Positions 51,627-59,637 are shown, counted from the stretch's first letter. The stretch is 64,000 bases of DNA from Caulobacter sp. Root655 (GCF_001427665.1 NZ_LMHC01000023.1:344023-408022), one strand, 5' to 3'. Notes: generated by a model not told the origin, from the letters alone. Program-made: numbers and translations.

Positions 51627-52550
51627 TCAGCCCGCCGCCGCTTCCGGCGCCAGGGCATAGACCCGCGAGCAGTATTCGCAGGTCACGTGGATCTTGCCGT
51701 CGGGCTCGACCATCTCGGCGACCTCCTCGGCGGTGAACGAGCCCAGCACGCCGGCGATGCGGTCTTCCGAGCAGCGGCAGAAGGCGCGCAGCGGCTTCTC
51801 CTCGATCAGCCGCACGCCGTCCTCGTTGAACAGCCGCCACAGCAGCAGCGTCGTCGGCACCGTCGGGTCGATCAGTTCGTCCTCGCCGGTGGTCTCGAAC
51901 AGGGCCTGGGCGTGGGTCCAGGCGTCCTCGGTGTCGCCGCGCGCCGCGTCGCCGGCGATCGACTGGATCAGGATGCCGCCGGCCCGCCATTTCAGGCCCT
52001 CGCCGGTGTCGGCCTGGCCGACGGCCAGGCGCACCCGGGTCGGGGTCTGTTCGGACTGGGCGAAATACTGCTCGGCGCACAGGGCCAGGGTCTCGCCCTC
52101 GATCGGGGTGATGCCCTGGTAACGGTCCATGTCCGCGCCCTGGTCGACGGTCATCATGAAGGTGCCGCCGCCCAGCAGGGTCCGGGCTCCGGGCCGCACG
52201 AAACCTTCCGACACCTTGGCCACCGCCTCGGGGTCGAACCGGCAATAGCCGCGCAGGCCGCCGCTGGTGTCGTAGTCGACGACCACGTAGCGCACCGGGC
52301 CGTCGCCCTGGGCCTGGATGATCAGCCGGCCCTCGAACTTCAGGCTGGAGCCGACCAGCGCCGCCAGGACGCAGGCCTCGCCCAGCAGGTTGGCGACGGG
52401 CTCGGGATAGTCGTGACGGGTCAGCACCTCGTCGACGGCGCCGCCCAGGCGCACGATCCGGCCGCGCACGGGCAGGCCCTCGATCTGGAAGGCGGAAACG
52501 ATGTCGTCGGGGGCGGGCTCGGGGGCGGTGTGTGCGGCGATGTCGGTCAT
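51627..52550 (-). CDS. hslO: Redox-regulated chaperonin Hsp33
   Basis: A 307-residue Hsp33: VLTRHDYPEPVANLLGEACVLAALVGSSLKFEGRLIIQAQGDGPVR is the N-terminal domain, and the C-terminal zinc redox switch is C-R-C-S (in RAFCRCSEDRI) with C-E-Y-C (in HVTCEYCSRVY). It is a cytoplasmic holdase activated by oxidation. The start ATG at 52550 gives an alphaproteobacterial N-terminal extension. Downstream on the same strand nothing follows; the paralogue array converges. Confidence 0.92.
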   Translation of the reverse strand: MTDIAAHTAPEPAPDDIVSAFQIEGLPVRGRIVRLGGAVDEVLTRHDYPEPVANLLGEACVLAALVGSSLKFEGRLIIQAQGDGPVRYVVVDYDTSGGLRGYCRFDPEAVAKVSEGFVRPGARTLLGGGTFMMTVDQGADMDRYQGITPIEGETLALCAEQYFAQSEQTPTRVRLAVGQADTGEGLKWRAGGILIQSIAGDAARGDTEDAWTHAQALFETTGEDELIDPTVPTTLLLWRLFNEDGVRLIEEKPLRAFCRCSEDRIAGVLGSFTAEEVAEMVEPDGKIHVTCEYCSRVYALAPEAAAG

Positions 52551-52595
52551 GGGGCGGTTAGATAGGAGGTTCCAGGGAAAATGCGAGCCCCCAAG

Positions 52596-52730
52596 TCCTC
52601 CCCCTGTGGGGGAGGTGTCGGCGAAGCCGACGGTGGGGGGAGTGATAGGACATCGACCACATCCAAGATCAACGGTCCTAAAACTCCCCCCACCGGTCGC
52701 TGCGCGACCGCCTCCCCCACAGGGGGAGGA
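52596..52730. repeat. Intergenic inverted repeat, CCTCCCCC...GGGGGAGG family, copy 2
   Basis: TCCTCCCCCTGTGGGGGAGG at the left and CCTCCCCCACAGGGGGAGGA at the right, with AAAACTCCCCCCACCGGTCG nearly identical to copy 1 at 41364-41491. It lies between the leftward DUF2164 and hslO genes. Confidence 0.87.
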
Positions 52731-52731
52731 C

Positions 52732-52971
52732 TCAATCCACGAACGGCTTCTCGATCTCGTAGACGGCGTCTTCCAGCTTGTCGCGGAACAGCTGCTGGGC
52801 GTCCTGGACGCCCTGGTTGTAGTAGTACGGCCCCATCTGCTCGGAGATGAAATCCAGCAGGAAACCGGCCTGCAGCGGGCTGGCCTCGCAGTCGAGTTCG
52901 CGGTCCAGATAGCGCGTCAGCCTGTCGAGCAAGGCGTCGCGCTTCTGCTTGTTGAACTCGATCTTGGCCAT
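52732..52971 (-). CDS. DUF2164-family small protein
   Basis: A 79-residue protein matching DUF2164: KIEFNKQKRDALLDRLTRYLDRELD, LQAGFLLDFISEQMGPYYYNQGVQDAQQLF. It is probably helical and cytoplasmic; function unknown. The start ATG is at 52971, one base after the argF stop, so it is coupled to argF. Confidence 0.85.
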   Translation of the reverse strand: MAKIEFNKQKRDALLDRLTRYLDRELDCEASPLQAGFLLDFISEQMGPYYYNQGVQDAQQLFRDKLEDAVYEIEKPFVD

Positions 52972-52972
52972 G

Positions 52973-53908
52973 CTACCCGATCGCCCCGAAGCACCAGGCC
53001 AGCACCGACTTCTGGGCGTGGATGCGGTTCTCCGCCTCGTCCCAGGCCAGCGAGCGCGGGCCGTCGAGCACGCTGTCGGTGACCTCCTCGCCGCGATGGG
53101 CCGGCAGGCAGTGCAGGAAGACGCCGTCCGGGGCCGACAGGTCCATCAACGCGTCGTCGACCTGATAGGGCTCCAGCGCCGCCAGTCGCTCGTCGTGGTC
53201 GGTGTCGCCCATCGACACCCAGGTATCGGCCACCACCACGTCGGCGCCGCGCACGGCCTCCCTGGCGTCGTCGGTCATGGTGATCTGGCCCTGCAGGTCG
53301 GCGGCGCGGGCCAGGTCGACCAGGTCGGGGTGATAGACCGCCGGGCAGGCGATCTTCAGCTTGAAGCCCAGCAGCGGCGCGGCGTGGATGAAGCTGGAGC
53401 AGACGTTGTTGCCGTCGCCGACCCAGGCGATGGTCTTGCCGCCCACGTCGCCGCGATGCTCTTCGATGGTCAGCAGGTCGGCCATGATCTGGCACGGGTG
53501 GCTCTTGTCGGTCAGGCCGTTGATCACCGGCACGGTAGAGACCTGGGCGAAACGTTCGACGTCGGCGTGGCTGTTGGCGCGGATCATCACCGCGTCGACC
53601 ATCCGCGACAGCACCTTGGCGGTGTCCTCGATGGTCTCGCCGCGGCCCAGCTGCATGTCGTTGGACGTCGAGATGATGCCGCTGCCGCCCAGCTGGCGGA
53701 TCGCCGCGTCGAACGAGAAACGGGTGCGGGTCGAGTTCTTCTGGAAGATCATCGCCAGCACGCGATCGCGGGCCGGGGCGTCGGCGTCGACCTTGCCCTT
53801 CGGCCAGCCCGCGCGGGCGGCCTTGCGAGCCTTGGCGTCCTCGAGCATGGCGCGCAAGCTGGGCCCGTCGAGCTTCCACAGGTCGATGAAGTGCCGGGGG
53901 GTGGTCAT
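52973..53908 (-). CDS. argF: Ornithine carbamoyltransferase
   Basis: A 311-residue transcarbamoylase converting ornithine and carbamoyl phosphate to citrulline. Carbamoyl-phosphate loop FQKNSTRTRFSF, then DKSHPCQIMADL, VGDGNNVCSSF, and the ornithine-site HCLPAHRGEEVTD. The start ATG at 53908 gives MTTPRHFIDL, the normal beginning. It follows argD by 122 bases that contain a repeat element; both are on the same strand, so they probably form an arginine operon with DUF2164 last. Confidence 0.93.
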   Translation of the reverse strand: MTTPRHFIDLWKLDGPSLRAMLEDAKARKAARAGWPKGKVDADAPARDRVLAMIFQKNSTRTRFSFDAAIRQLGGSGIISTSNDMQLGRGETIEDTAKVLSRMVDAVMIRANSHADVERFAQVSTVPVINGLTDKSHPCQIMADLLTIEEHRGDVGGKTIAWVGDGNNVCSSFIHAAPLLGFKLKIACPAVYHPDLVDLARAADLQGQITMTDDAREAVRGADVVVADTWVSMGDTDHDERLAALEPYQVDDALMDLSAPDGVFLHCLPAHRGEEVTDSVLDGPRSLAWDEAENRIHAQKSVLAWCFGAIG

Positions 53909-53933
53909 CTTGGGCCACGTTTCGGGATGCCGC

Positions 53934-54011
53934 CCTCGTCCTTCGACGGGCTCAGGATGAGGGCGAATGACAGTCCAAGTTTCCTCACCCTGAGCTTGTC
54001 GAAGGGCGAGG
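53934..54011. repeat. Diverged intergenic inverted repeat between argD and argF
   Basis: CCTCGTCCTTCGACGGGCTCAGGATGAGG is cut short here: the left arm starts CCTCGTCCTTCGACGGGCTC at 53934, and the right arm ends GAGCTTGTCGAAGGGCGAGG at 54011. Imperfect pairing; related to the 4725-4826 family. Confidence 0.75.
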
Positions 54012-54030
54012 AAACGGTTGCGAAGGTTCT

Positions 54031-55248
54031 CTAGGCCGCGACCTTCGCCCGAGCGGCCTCGCAGGCCTTTTCGAGCTTGGCGATGGCTTCGGAGGCTTCC
54101 TCGACGGTGAGGTTCAGCGGCGGCAGCAGGCGCACGCAGTTGTCGCCGCCCCCGGCCACCAGCAGCTTCTCGTCGCGGGCCAGGACCATGAACTCGCGAT
54201 TGTTCGGGATCAGCTTGATGCCGATGAGGAAGCCCTTGCCGCGGATGTCGACGATGACGTCCGGGAAGCGGTCCTTCAGGCCGTTCAGCTGCTGGGTGAA
54301 GTAGCCGGCGACCTGTTTGACGTTGTCGAGGATCTCGGGGGTGTTGATCGTGTCGAACGCCGCCTTGCCCACGGCCATGGCCAGCGGGTTGCCGCCGAAG
54401 GTCGAGCCGTGGACGCCCACGGTCATGCCCTTGGCCGCCTCGGCGGTGGCCAGGCACGCGCCGACCGGGAAGCCGCCGCCCAGGGCCTTGGCGATGCACA
54501 TGATGTCCGGCGCGGCGTCGCTGGCCCACTCGTAGGCGAACAGCTTGCCGGTCCGGCCCATGCCGCATTGCACTTCGTCGTAGATCAGCAGCACGCCGGC
54601 CTCGCGGGTCAGCTGGCGCAGCTCGTTCAGCTGGGCCTCGGTCATGGCCCGAGCCCCGCCCTCGCCCTGCACCGGCTCGATGATCACCGCCGCCGTGGTC
54701 GGGTTGGCCACCGCGGCCTTGATGGCCTCGATGTCGCCGAAGGTCAGCTGGGTGTAGCCCGGCAGGCGCGGGCCGAAGCCCTCGACATAGCTGGGATTGC
54801 CCGAGGCGTTGACGGCGGCGTAGGAGCGGCCGTGGAACGAGCCGTCGAAGCCGAAGATCTCGATCCGCTCGGGCTGGCCGTTGGCGGTGTGGTACTTGCG
54901 GGCCGTCTTCAGGGCGCACTCGATCGCCTCGGTGCCCGAATTGGTGAAGAACACCACGTCGGCGAAGCTGTTGGCGCACAGCTTGTCGGCCAACTCTTCC
55001 TGCTCCGGAATCCGGTAGATGTTGGAGACGTGCCAGAGCTTCTCGCCCTGGGTCTTCAGCGCCTCGACCAGCACGGGGTGGGCGTGGCCCAGGCCGTCGG
55101 TGGCGATGCCCGCCACGCAGTCCAGATAGACGTCGCCGTCGGTCGAGAACAGGCGCGCGCCTCGGCCTTTCTCGAACGCCAACGGGGCGCGATTGTAGAC
55201 GCCCATGATGTGCTGTTGCGAGGGGTTAGACGGCGTCGAACTGCTCAA
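54031..55248 (-). CDS. argD: Acetylornithine aminotransferase
   Basis: A 405-residue class III PLP aminotransferase of arginine synthesis (also able to serve succinyldiaminopimelate in many bacteria). Signatures: DGDVYLDCVAGIATDGLGHAHP, FFTNSGTEAIECALKTARKYH, LLIYDEVQCGMGRTGKLFAYE, the lysine in DIMCIAKALGGGFPVG, and STFGGNPLAMAVG. The start is a TTG at 55248; GGGAGG lies six bases before it, which favours it over the ATG at 55206. A terminator-like hairpin precedes the SD. Confidence 0.92.
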   Translation of the reverse strand: MSSSTPSNPSQQHIMGVYNRAPLAFEKGRGARLFSTDGDVYLDCVAGIATDGLGHAHPVLVEALKTQGEKLWHVSNIYRIPEQEELADKLCANSFADVVFFTNSGTEAIECALKTARKYHTANGQPERIEIFGFDGSFHGRSYAAVNASGNPSYVEGFGPRLPGYTQLTFGDIEAIKAAVANPTTAAVIIEPVQGEGGARAMTEAQLNELRQLTREAGVLLIYDEVQCGMGRTGKLFAYEWASDAAPDIMCIAKALGGGFPVGACLATAEAAKGMTVGVHGSTFGGNPLAMAVGKAAFDTINTPEILDNVKQVAGYFTQQLNGLKDRFPDVIVDIRGKGFLIGIKLIPNNREFMVLARDEKLLVAGGGDNCVRLLPPLNLTVEEASEAIAKLEKACEAARAKVAA

Positions 55249-55274
55249 GACGGCCTCCCAAAAAGGAAAGAAGC

Positions 55275-55295
55275 CCCCACGCTTGGAGCGTGGGG
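55275..55295 (-). terminator. Terminator-like hairpin in the argD leader
   Basis: On the minus strand, CCCCACGCT pairs perfectly with AGCGTGGGG (3-base loop), followed by GCTTCTTTCCTTTTT, a pyrimidine-rich tract, and then the argD SD. This is the layout of an attenuator or of a terminator for an upstream transcript. Confidence 0.7.
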
Positions 55296-55401
55296 ACCGG
55301 AAGGCTCAGCGTTGTCGGCGCGTAGGCTGGCTCTGTCAACAAACCGGCCGTGAATTTTGGGTGTCAGGGCGTGGAAGCCACACTGTTTCCGGTCACATCC
55401 C

Positions 55402-55926
55402 TCAAGCTTGGCCCGGCGGCGGCCCCGCGAACATCCGGCCGGCCACTTCGGGCACGTAGAAGGCGTGGTAGCGGGCCGCGCCTTCCGGCGGCAGCACCTC
55501 GACCAGGGCGCGGTTCTCGATCCACAGTTCGACCAGGTCGAACACCCCGCCGCGGTCGCAGTGCACGGCCCGCCAGCCCTTGGCCTGGCCCAGGGCGATG
55601 ATCTGGTCCGCCGACAGGCTGGAGGTGATGGCCACGTGGTAGCCGCTGGCGTCCTGCGGGTCGCCGTCCTGGCGGATCTGGGTCTCCCACGGCATGACCG
55701 TCGGCCCGTCGGCGACGCGGCCGTCGGAAACGCCCTGGCCCGGATGGTGGGCGCTGGTCTCGGGAACCACCTCGACGCCCAGGCCCGAGCCGTCATGGGC
55801 GATGGCCACCCAGGCGCCCTCGACCACCGGGAACGGCATCACCATGCCGTCGATGATCTTGCCGAACACCTCGGCGACGCCCCTGGGGTCGCGGGCGGGA
55901 ATTGAGAAATGCGCGATCATGGCCAT
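55402..55926 (-). CDS. VOC-family (glyoxalase-like) protein
   Basis: A 174-residue protein with the vicinal-oxygen-chelate fold pattern: MIAHFSIPARDPRGVAEVFGKIIDGMV, GSGLGVEVVP, GYHVAITSSLSADQIIALGQAKGWRAVH, DLVELWIENRALVEVLPP. VOC proteins bind metals and act on diverse substrates, so activity is unknown. Its ATG at 55926 abuts the TetR stop (TGA-ATG), making it the likely target gene of that regulator within one operon. Confidence 0.7.
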   Translation of the reverse strand: MAMIAHFSIPARDPRGVAEVFGKIIDGMVMPFPVVEGAWVAIAHDGSGLGVEVVPETSAHHPGQGVSDGRVADGPTVMPWETQIRQDGDPQDASGYHVAITSSLSADQIIALGQAKGWRAVHCDRGGVFDLVELWIENRALVEVLPPEGAARYHAFYVPEVAGRMFAGPPPGQA

Positions 55927-56562
55927 TCAGGCCCCCTCTTCTTCGATGTGGTCGGCGGCGATGGGCGCGGAACCCCGGCGCTTCAAGGCGGCCAGCAGAG
56001 CGTCGGTGGCCCAGGCGACGGCGTCCGCCGCCGGTGGGCCGGCCAGGTCCCACTGCTCGCGCAGGGACAGCCAGGCGTAGCCGGAATAGAGCAGCTGCAG
56101 CATGGCGGCGGCCTTGGCCCGCTCGCCCTCCGGCAGGTCGGGCGCGGCCTGGGCCACCACCGCCAGGAAGGCTTGGCGGCGTTCGGGATCCAGGCTGGCC
56201 CGGGCGGCCCGCCCCTGGGCCGTGGTCAGGCGGGCGGTGATGTGGGCCGGCGCGGCGTCGAAACTGGCCAGCAGCGGCGCGATCCTGGCCCGCAGGTCCT
56301 CGACCGTCTCCGGCAGGCCGGCATTGACGCCCGCCTGCCGATTGAGGTGCGCCCACAGGGCCCGCAGCAGCAGTTCGCGGCTGGGGAAGTGGCGATAGAC
56401 GGTCACCTCGGTGACTTGGGCGCGTTCGGCGACGGCGCGGTTGGTCGGCTCCTGACCGCCGCCCTCGTCCATCAAGGCGGCCATGGCCGACAGGATCCGG
56501 ACCTTGGTGGCCTCGGACTGATCGCGCCGCAGGGACGAGTTGTATGAGCGAACGGTGTTCAT
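55927..56562 (-). CDS. TetR-family transcription regulator
   Basis: A 211-residue TetR regulator: the N-terminal HTH reads SEATKVRILSAMAALMDEGG...TNRAVAERAQVTEVTVYRHFPSRELLLRALW, with a helical ligand domain after it. A palindrome at 56563-56583 directly abuts the start codon and is its probable operator. It is first in an operon with the VOC gene. Ligand unknown. Confidence 0.88.
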   Translation of the reverse strand: MNTVRSYNSSLRRDQSEATKVRILSAMAALMDEGGGQEPTNRAVAERAQVTEVTVYRHFPSRELLLRALWAHLNRQAGVNAGLPETVEDLRARIAPLLASFDAAPAHITARLTTAQGRAARASLDPERRQAFLAVVAQAAPDLPEGERAKAAAMLQLLYSGYAWLSLREQWDLAGPPAADAVAWATDALLAALKRRGSAPIAADHIEEEGA

Positions 56563-56583
56563 GATGTAATCATGTATTACATC
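56563..56583. promoter_or_regulatory. Palindromic operator of the TetR gene
   Basis: GATGTAAT-CATGT-ATTACATC: perfect 8-base arms with a 5-base spacer, immediately before the TetR ATG. A further half-like GCATTAC follows at about 56590. Consistent with autorepression. Confidence 0.75.
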
Positions 56584-56697
56584 AATTAGTGCATTACAAC
56601 ATGAAATGAGCGAAACCGTCGCCGACTTGCGTCCCGAACCCGCTACAGCCTAGGCTTGTGGCGCTCGGGGGAGCCAACGTCGTTCAGGAGACCGCCG

Positions 56698-57123
56698 ATG
56701 AAGATCCTCGCCCCCGCCCTGCTCTCGCTCACGGTTCTGACCGCCTGCGCGACGCCGTCCTCCACGCCCTCCGCGCCGACGATGGCGGAACCCGCCGCGG
56801 CCGTGACGGGCGCGGTGTTCTGGCGCGAACGGATCATGCTGCCGCCGACCACCAAGGTGATCGTGCGCCTGCAGGACGTCAGCCTGGCCGACGCGCCCGC
56901 CAAGCTGATCGCCGAACAGGTGATCGACGGCGTGCGCGTGCCGCCCGCCAAGTTCAGCCTGGCCTACGACCCGGCGACGATCGCGCCGAACGCCCGGATT
57001 TCGGTCTCGGCCCGCGTGGAGGTGGACGGCAAGCTGCGCTTCATCAGCGACACCCACATCCCGGTGATCAACGGCGGCCCGACGGAGGGCGTCCCGGTGC
57101 TGGTGGTTGGGGTCGCGCAATAG
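56698..57123 (+). CDS. YbaY-family lipoprotein
   Basis: A 141-residue lipoprotein: signal peptide ILAPALLSLTVLTAC with a lipobox LTAC, then a serine/proline-rich linker and the YbaY domain (VTGAVFWRERIMLPPTTKVIVRLQDVSLADAPAKLIAEQVI...PPAKFSLAYDPATI...YSVSARV-like strands). It is probably anchored in the outer membrane or inner membrane leaflet; no function is established. The start at 56698 begins the signal. SD CAGGAG. Confidence 0.85.
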   Translation: MKILAPALLSLTVLTACATPSSTPSAPTMAEPAAAVTGAVFWRERIMLPPTTKVIVRLQDVSLADAPAKLIAEQVIDGVRVPPAKFSLAYDPATIAPNARISVSARVEVDGKLRFISDTHIPVINGGPTEGVPVLVVGVAQ

Positions 57124-57131
57124 CGTTCGTT

Positions 57132-57163
57132 CCGCTCATCCTGGCGAATGCCGGGATGAGCGG
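57132..57163. terminator. Hairpin between convergent YbaY and ABC permease genes
   Basis: CCGCTCATCC (57132-57141) pairs with GGATGAGCGG (57154-57163), with an inner GGC/GCC. It is a short version of the 61724-61850 repeat and serves both genes as a terminator. Confidence 0.75.
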
Positions 57164-57174
57164 ATTTGTAAGTC

Positions 57175-57996
57175 TCAGCTCTTCAGCCGATACCCGCTGC
57201 GGAATAGCGCCCAGCACCACAGGAACAGCCCGACCGACAACGCGGCCGTCACCGCCACGCCGATCGCGATCGAGCCGTCGGCGTGGCCGATGAAGCCGTA
57301 GCGGAAGCCGTCGATCAGATAGAAGAACGGGTTGAAGTGGCTGGCCGTGCGGAACGGCTCGGGCAGCCTGTCGACCAGGTAGAAGGTGCCCGACAGGAAG
57401 GTCATCGGCATGATCACGAAGTTGGTCACCGCCGCCAGCTGGTCGAACTTCTCGGCCCACAGGCCGGCCAGCACGCCCGTCAGGCCCAGGATGAACGACG
57501 CGCCGATCGCGAAGTAGAAGATCGCCCACAGGTGCGAGACCTGCAGGCCCGCGCCCGGCAGCACGCCGATCACCAGGGCGGTGACCGCCCCGACCACCAC
57601 GCCGCGCGTCGCCGCCCCCAGGCCGAACGCCGCCACCTGCTCCAGCGGCGACAGCGGCGGCGTCAGGAAGTCCGGCGTCAGCCCCATCATCTTGGCCTGG
57701 ATCAGGGATGACGAGGCGTTGGCGAAGGCGTTGTTGAGAATGGCCATCATGATCAGGCCCGGGGCCACGAAATGGCCGAAGCTGATGTCGCCCACCGCCG
57801 GGCGGCTGGGCCCCACGGCGACCACGAACACCAGCATGTAGAGCAGCGTCGTCACCACCGGGGCGGCCACGGTCTGGGTGCCCACCTTCCAGAAGCGGCG
57901 GATCTCGCGCTGATAGAGGGTGAAGAACCCGCTCCAGTTCCAGCCGTGATAGTCGCGCGGCTGCGGGGGGATGACGGCGTCCGTCATGTCTTTCAT
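57175..57996 (-). CDS. ABC-2 type transporter permease (NodJ/YadH family)
   Basis: A 273-residue permease with six membrane helices and a cytoplasmic N-terminus (GWNWSGFFTLYQREIRRFWK). The ABC-2 signature region PLSPLEQVAAFGLGAATRG and LPEPFRTASHFNPFFYLIDGFRYGFIG are present, as in YadH/NodJ. It needs an ATPase partner; none is in the window, so it is an orphan half of an exporter. The start is at 57996; an ATG 9 bases downstream is an alternative. Confidence 0.82.
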   Translation of the reverse strand: MKDMTDAVIPPQPRDYHGWNWSGFFTLYQREIRRFWKVGTQTVAAPVVTTLLYMLVFVVAVGPSRPAVGDISFGHFVAPGLIMMAILNNAFANASSSLIQAKMMGLTPDFLTPPLSPLEQVAAFGLGAATRGVVVGAVTALVIGVLPGAGLQVSHLWAIFYFAIGASFILGLTGVLAGLWAEKFDQLAAVTNFVIMPMTFLSGTFYLVDRLPEPFRTASHFNPFFYLIDGFRYGFIGHADGSIAIGVAVTAALSVGLFLWCWALFRSGYRLKS

Positions 57997-58116
57997 GTGC
58001 TTGGGTCCTGAAACGCCCTCGCCATGTGCGCCCGAGGCCGCCCCGGCGCAAGCGCCGCCCCGACAGAATCAATATCTAGTTCCTGTGGACAGACACCCTG
58101 GCGCCTATTGTGTGTT

Positions 58117-58131
58117 TTAACGTATTCTTTA
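58117..58131. promoter_or_regulatory. CtrA-box-like site in the gcrA promoter region
   Basis: TTAA-CGTATTC-TTTA matches the CtrA consensus TTAA-N7-TTAA with one difference. It is 110 bases upstream of gcrA. CtrA represses gcrA in C. crescentus. A weak DnaA-box candidate (CTGTCCACA, minus strand) is at 58084-58092. Confidence 0.55.
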
Positions 58132-58192
58132 CACTATCTGGTAGGCCAACCGCCGGCGGGGCGGTTCGTATACCAGATGTAGAGGCTATGGC

Positions 58193-58197
58193 GAGTC
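58193..58197. promoter_or_regulatory. GANTC (CcrM methylation) site upstream of gcrA
   Basis: GAGTC, 45 bases before the gcrA start. CcrM-methylated GANTC sites in promoters are the targets of GcrA-dependent transcription and are linked to replication timing. Confidence 0.55.
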
Positions 58198-58241
58198 TGG
58201 GGTGACCCGCCATGGACCTTTTTAAAAGGCGGAGATGGGTC

Positions 58242-58760
58242 ATGAGCTGGACAGACGAACGGGTCACCACCTTGAAGAAGCTCTGGCTGGACGGTCTGTC
58301 CGCCAGTCAGATCGCCAAACAGCTCGGCGGCGTGACGCGCAACGCCGTGATCGGCAAGGTCCACCGGTTGGGCCTGTCGGGCCGCGCCGCGCCGTCGCAA
58401 CCCGCGCGCCCGGCCTTCAAGGCCCCGCGTCCGGCCCGTCCGGCCGCCACGACAATGCCCTCGGCTCCGCGCCGGGTGATCGCCGCGGAACCGGCCTCGC
58501 TGCCGAGCGTCGCCGCCCAGCCCTCGGTCCCGGCCTTCCGCGACGAGCAACCGGGTTCGGCCACCGTGCTGACCCTGGGCGCCCACATGTGCAAGTGGCC
58601 GATCGGCGATCCGTCGACCGACGGCTTCACCTTCTGCGGCCGCCGCTCGTCGGACGGTCCGTACTGCAACGAACACGCTCGGGTCGCCTACCAGCCCCAG
58701 CAGACCAAGAAGAAGTCGGGCCCGACCGAACTGGCCCGCTCGCTGCGCCGGTATATCTAG
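58242..58760 (+). CDS. gcrA: Cell-cycle regulator GcrA
   Basis: A 172-residue GcrA. The N-terminal helical DNA-binding domain (SWTDERVTTLKKLWLDGLSASQIAKQLGG is its start, then NAVIGKVHRLGLSGR) binds methylated GANTC, and the alanine/proline-rich linker leads to the C-terminal sigma-70-binding domain with cysteines in GAHMCKWPIGDP, FTFCGRRSSDGPYCNEHARVAYQ. It is a sigma-70-interacting master regulator that alternates with CtrA and DnaA during the Caulobacter cycle. The start ATG is at 58242, with SD GGAGA. The terminator at 58790-58819 follows. Confidence 0.96.
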   Translation: MSWTDERVTTLKKLWLDGLSASQIAKQLGGVTRNAVIGKVHRLGLSGRAAPSQPARPAFKAPRPARPAATTMPSAPRRVIAAEPASLPSVAAQPSVPAFRDEQPGSATVLTLGAHMCKWPIGDPSTDGFTFCGRRSSDGPYCNEHARVAYQPQQTKKKSGPTELARSLRRYI

Positions 58761-58789
58761 GTCGCCAGACACTTTTCTCGACGAACGCG

Positions 58790-58819
58790 ATCCCGGACGG
58801 CCGAGAGGTTGTCCGGGAT
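58790..58819 (+). terminator. Terminator of gcrA
   Basis: ATCCCGGAC pairs with GTCCGGGAT (9 bp, 12-base loop), followed by TTCGTGTGT. It lies 30 bases after the gcrA stop. Confidence 0.7.
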
Positions 58820-58935
58820 TTCGTGTGTCTGAGGCGTTCCAGGCTATAGGCTGGCCGCCCACGCCCAGGTTGACAGGGCCACACTGGAGCTTCGAGGATG
58901 TCGCCGCGCCACGGGGCGCGCGAGGGAGTACGCAC

Positions 58936-59442
58936 ATGGCGTCCTGGCGAGACATCAGCGTTCCCGAGCGGTTCACGACGATCAAGGGCTCGCGCGGCAA
59001 GACCTTGCTCTACCTCGCGATCAGCCTGGGTTTCGTCGCGATCGGAACCTTCCTGTTCCGCGCGCCCGGCCAGACGACGATCGCCTGGCTCTGCACCGGG
59101 TTCTTCGCGATGTGCGCCGTGGTGTTCGCCTGGCTGCTCGTTCATCCCCACACCCTGACCCTGGATGAGCGCGGCTTCACGCTGAGCGGCGGCATGGTTC
59201 GCGCGCCCAAGACGATCTCCTGGCGCGATATCGAAGGCTTCTTCGTCTACCGGCTGCCCAAGGGCGGCAAGATGATCGGCTACAATTTCGCGCCCGGCGT
59301 CAGGAAGGACACGGTGATGGCCAAGATCGTGCGCGGCCTCGCCGCCGACGGCGCCCTGCCCAAGGGCTGGTCGGAATCGCCCGACGAGATGGCGCAAACC
59401 CTCAACGCCTATCGGGCCCGGGCCTTGTCGGCGAGGCGCTGA
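58936..59442 (+). CDS. Membrane protein with PH-like domain (bacterial PH), 168 residues
   Basis: Two hydrophobic segments (LLYLAISLGFVAIGTFLF and TIAWLCTGFFAMCAVVFAWLLV) are followed by a YdbT/PH-type beta domain (TLTLDERGFTLSGGMVRAPKTISWRDIEGFFVYRLPKGGKMIGYNF). Inner membrane, with the domain probably cytoplasmic. No known partner adjoins. The start ATG at 58936 is preferred because it precedes the first helix by a short basic segment. Confidence 0.75.
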   Translation: MASWRDISVPERFTTIKGSRGKTLLYLAISLGFVAIGTFLFRAPGQTTIAWLCTGFFAMCAVVFAWLLVHPHTLTLDERGFTLSGGMVRAPKTISWRDIEGFFVYRLPKGGKMIGYNFAPGVRKDTVMAKIVRGLAADGALPKGWSESPDEMAQTLNAYRARALSARR

Positions 59443-59453
59443 CGACAAATCAC

Positions 59454-59637
59454 ATGAAGCCCTCGCCCCTCCTGTTCGCCCTGTTGTTGTGGACGCCGGC
59501 CCTTGCCTGGGCCAAGGCGCCCGCCACCTCGACCCCGCCCCGGCGGCGGGATCGCGTGGAACGCCTTCGGCTCCACCTCGATGGAGACCTACCGGGCCGG
59601 GCCCGAGGCCGATCGGCTCGCCTGCTATCGAAGCTGA
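59454..59637 (+). pseudogene. Small secreted protein gene with a frameshift
   Basis: From the ATG at 59454 the frame gives a clean signal peptide (KPSPLLFALLLWTPALAWAK) with G/C-ending codons, up to about 59,540. Continuing coding character then switches to another frame, which reads GGGIAWNAFGSTSMETYRAG followed by PEADRLACYRS and a stop at 59635-59637. The crossing point is the GC-rich run CCCCGCCCCGGCGGCGGG, where gain or loss of a base would restore one frame. It is either a true frameshift or a sequencing error. Family unknown; single cysteine near the end. Confidence 0.55.

Noticed and set aside
55311..55339. Sigma-70 promoter before argD (TTGACA at 55339-55334)
   Set aside because: A perfect -35 hexamer is present but the -10 position reads GACAAC, too poor to support a promoter call.
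58084..58092. DnaA box upstream of gcrA
   Set aside because: CTGTCCACA differs from the TTATCCACA consensus at two positions; noted within the promoter entry but not supported alone.
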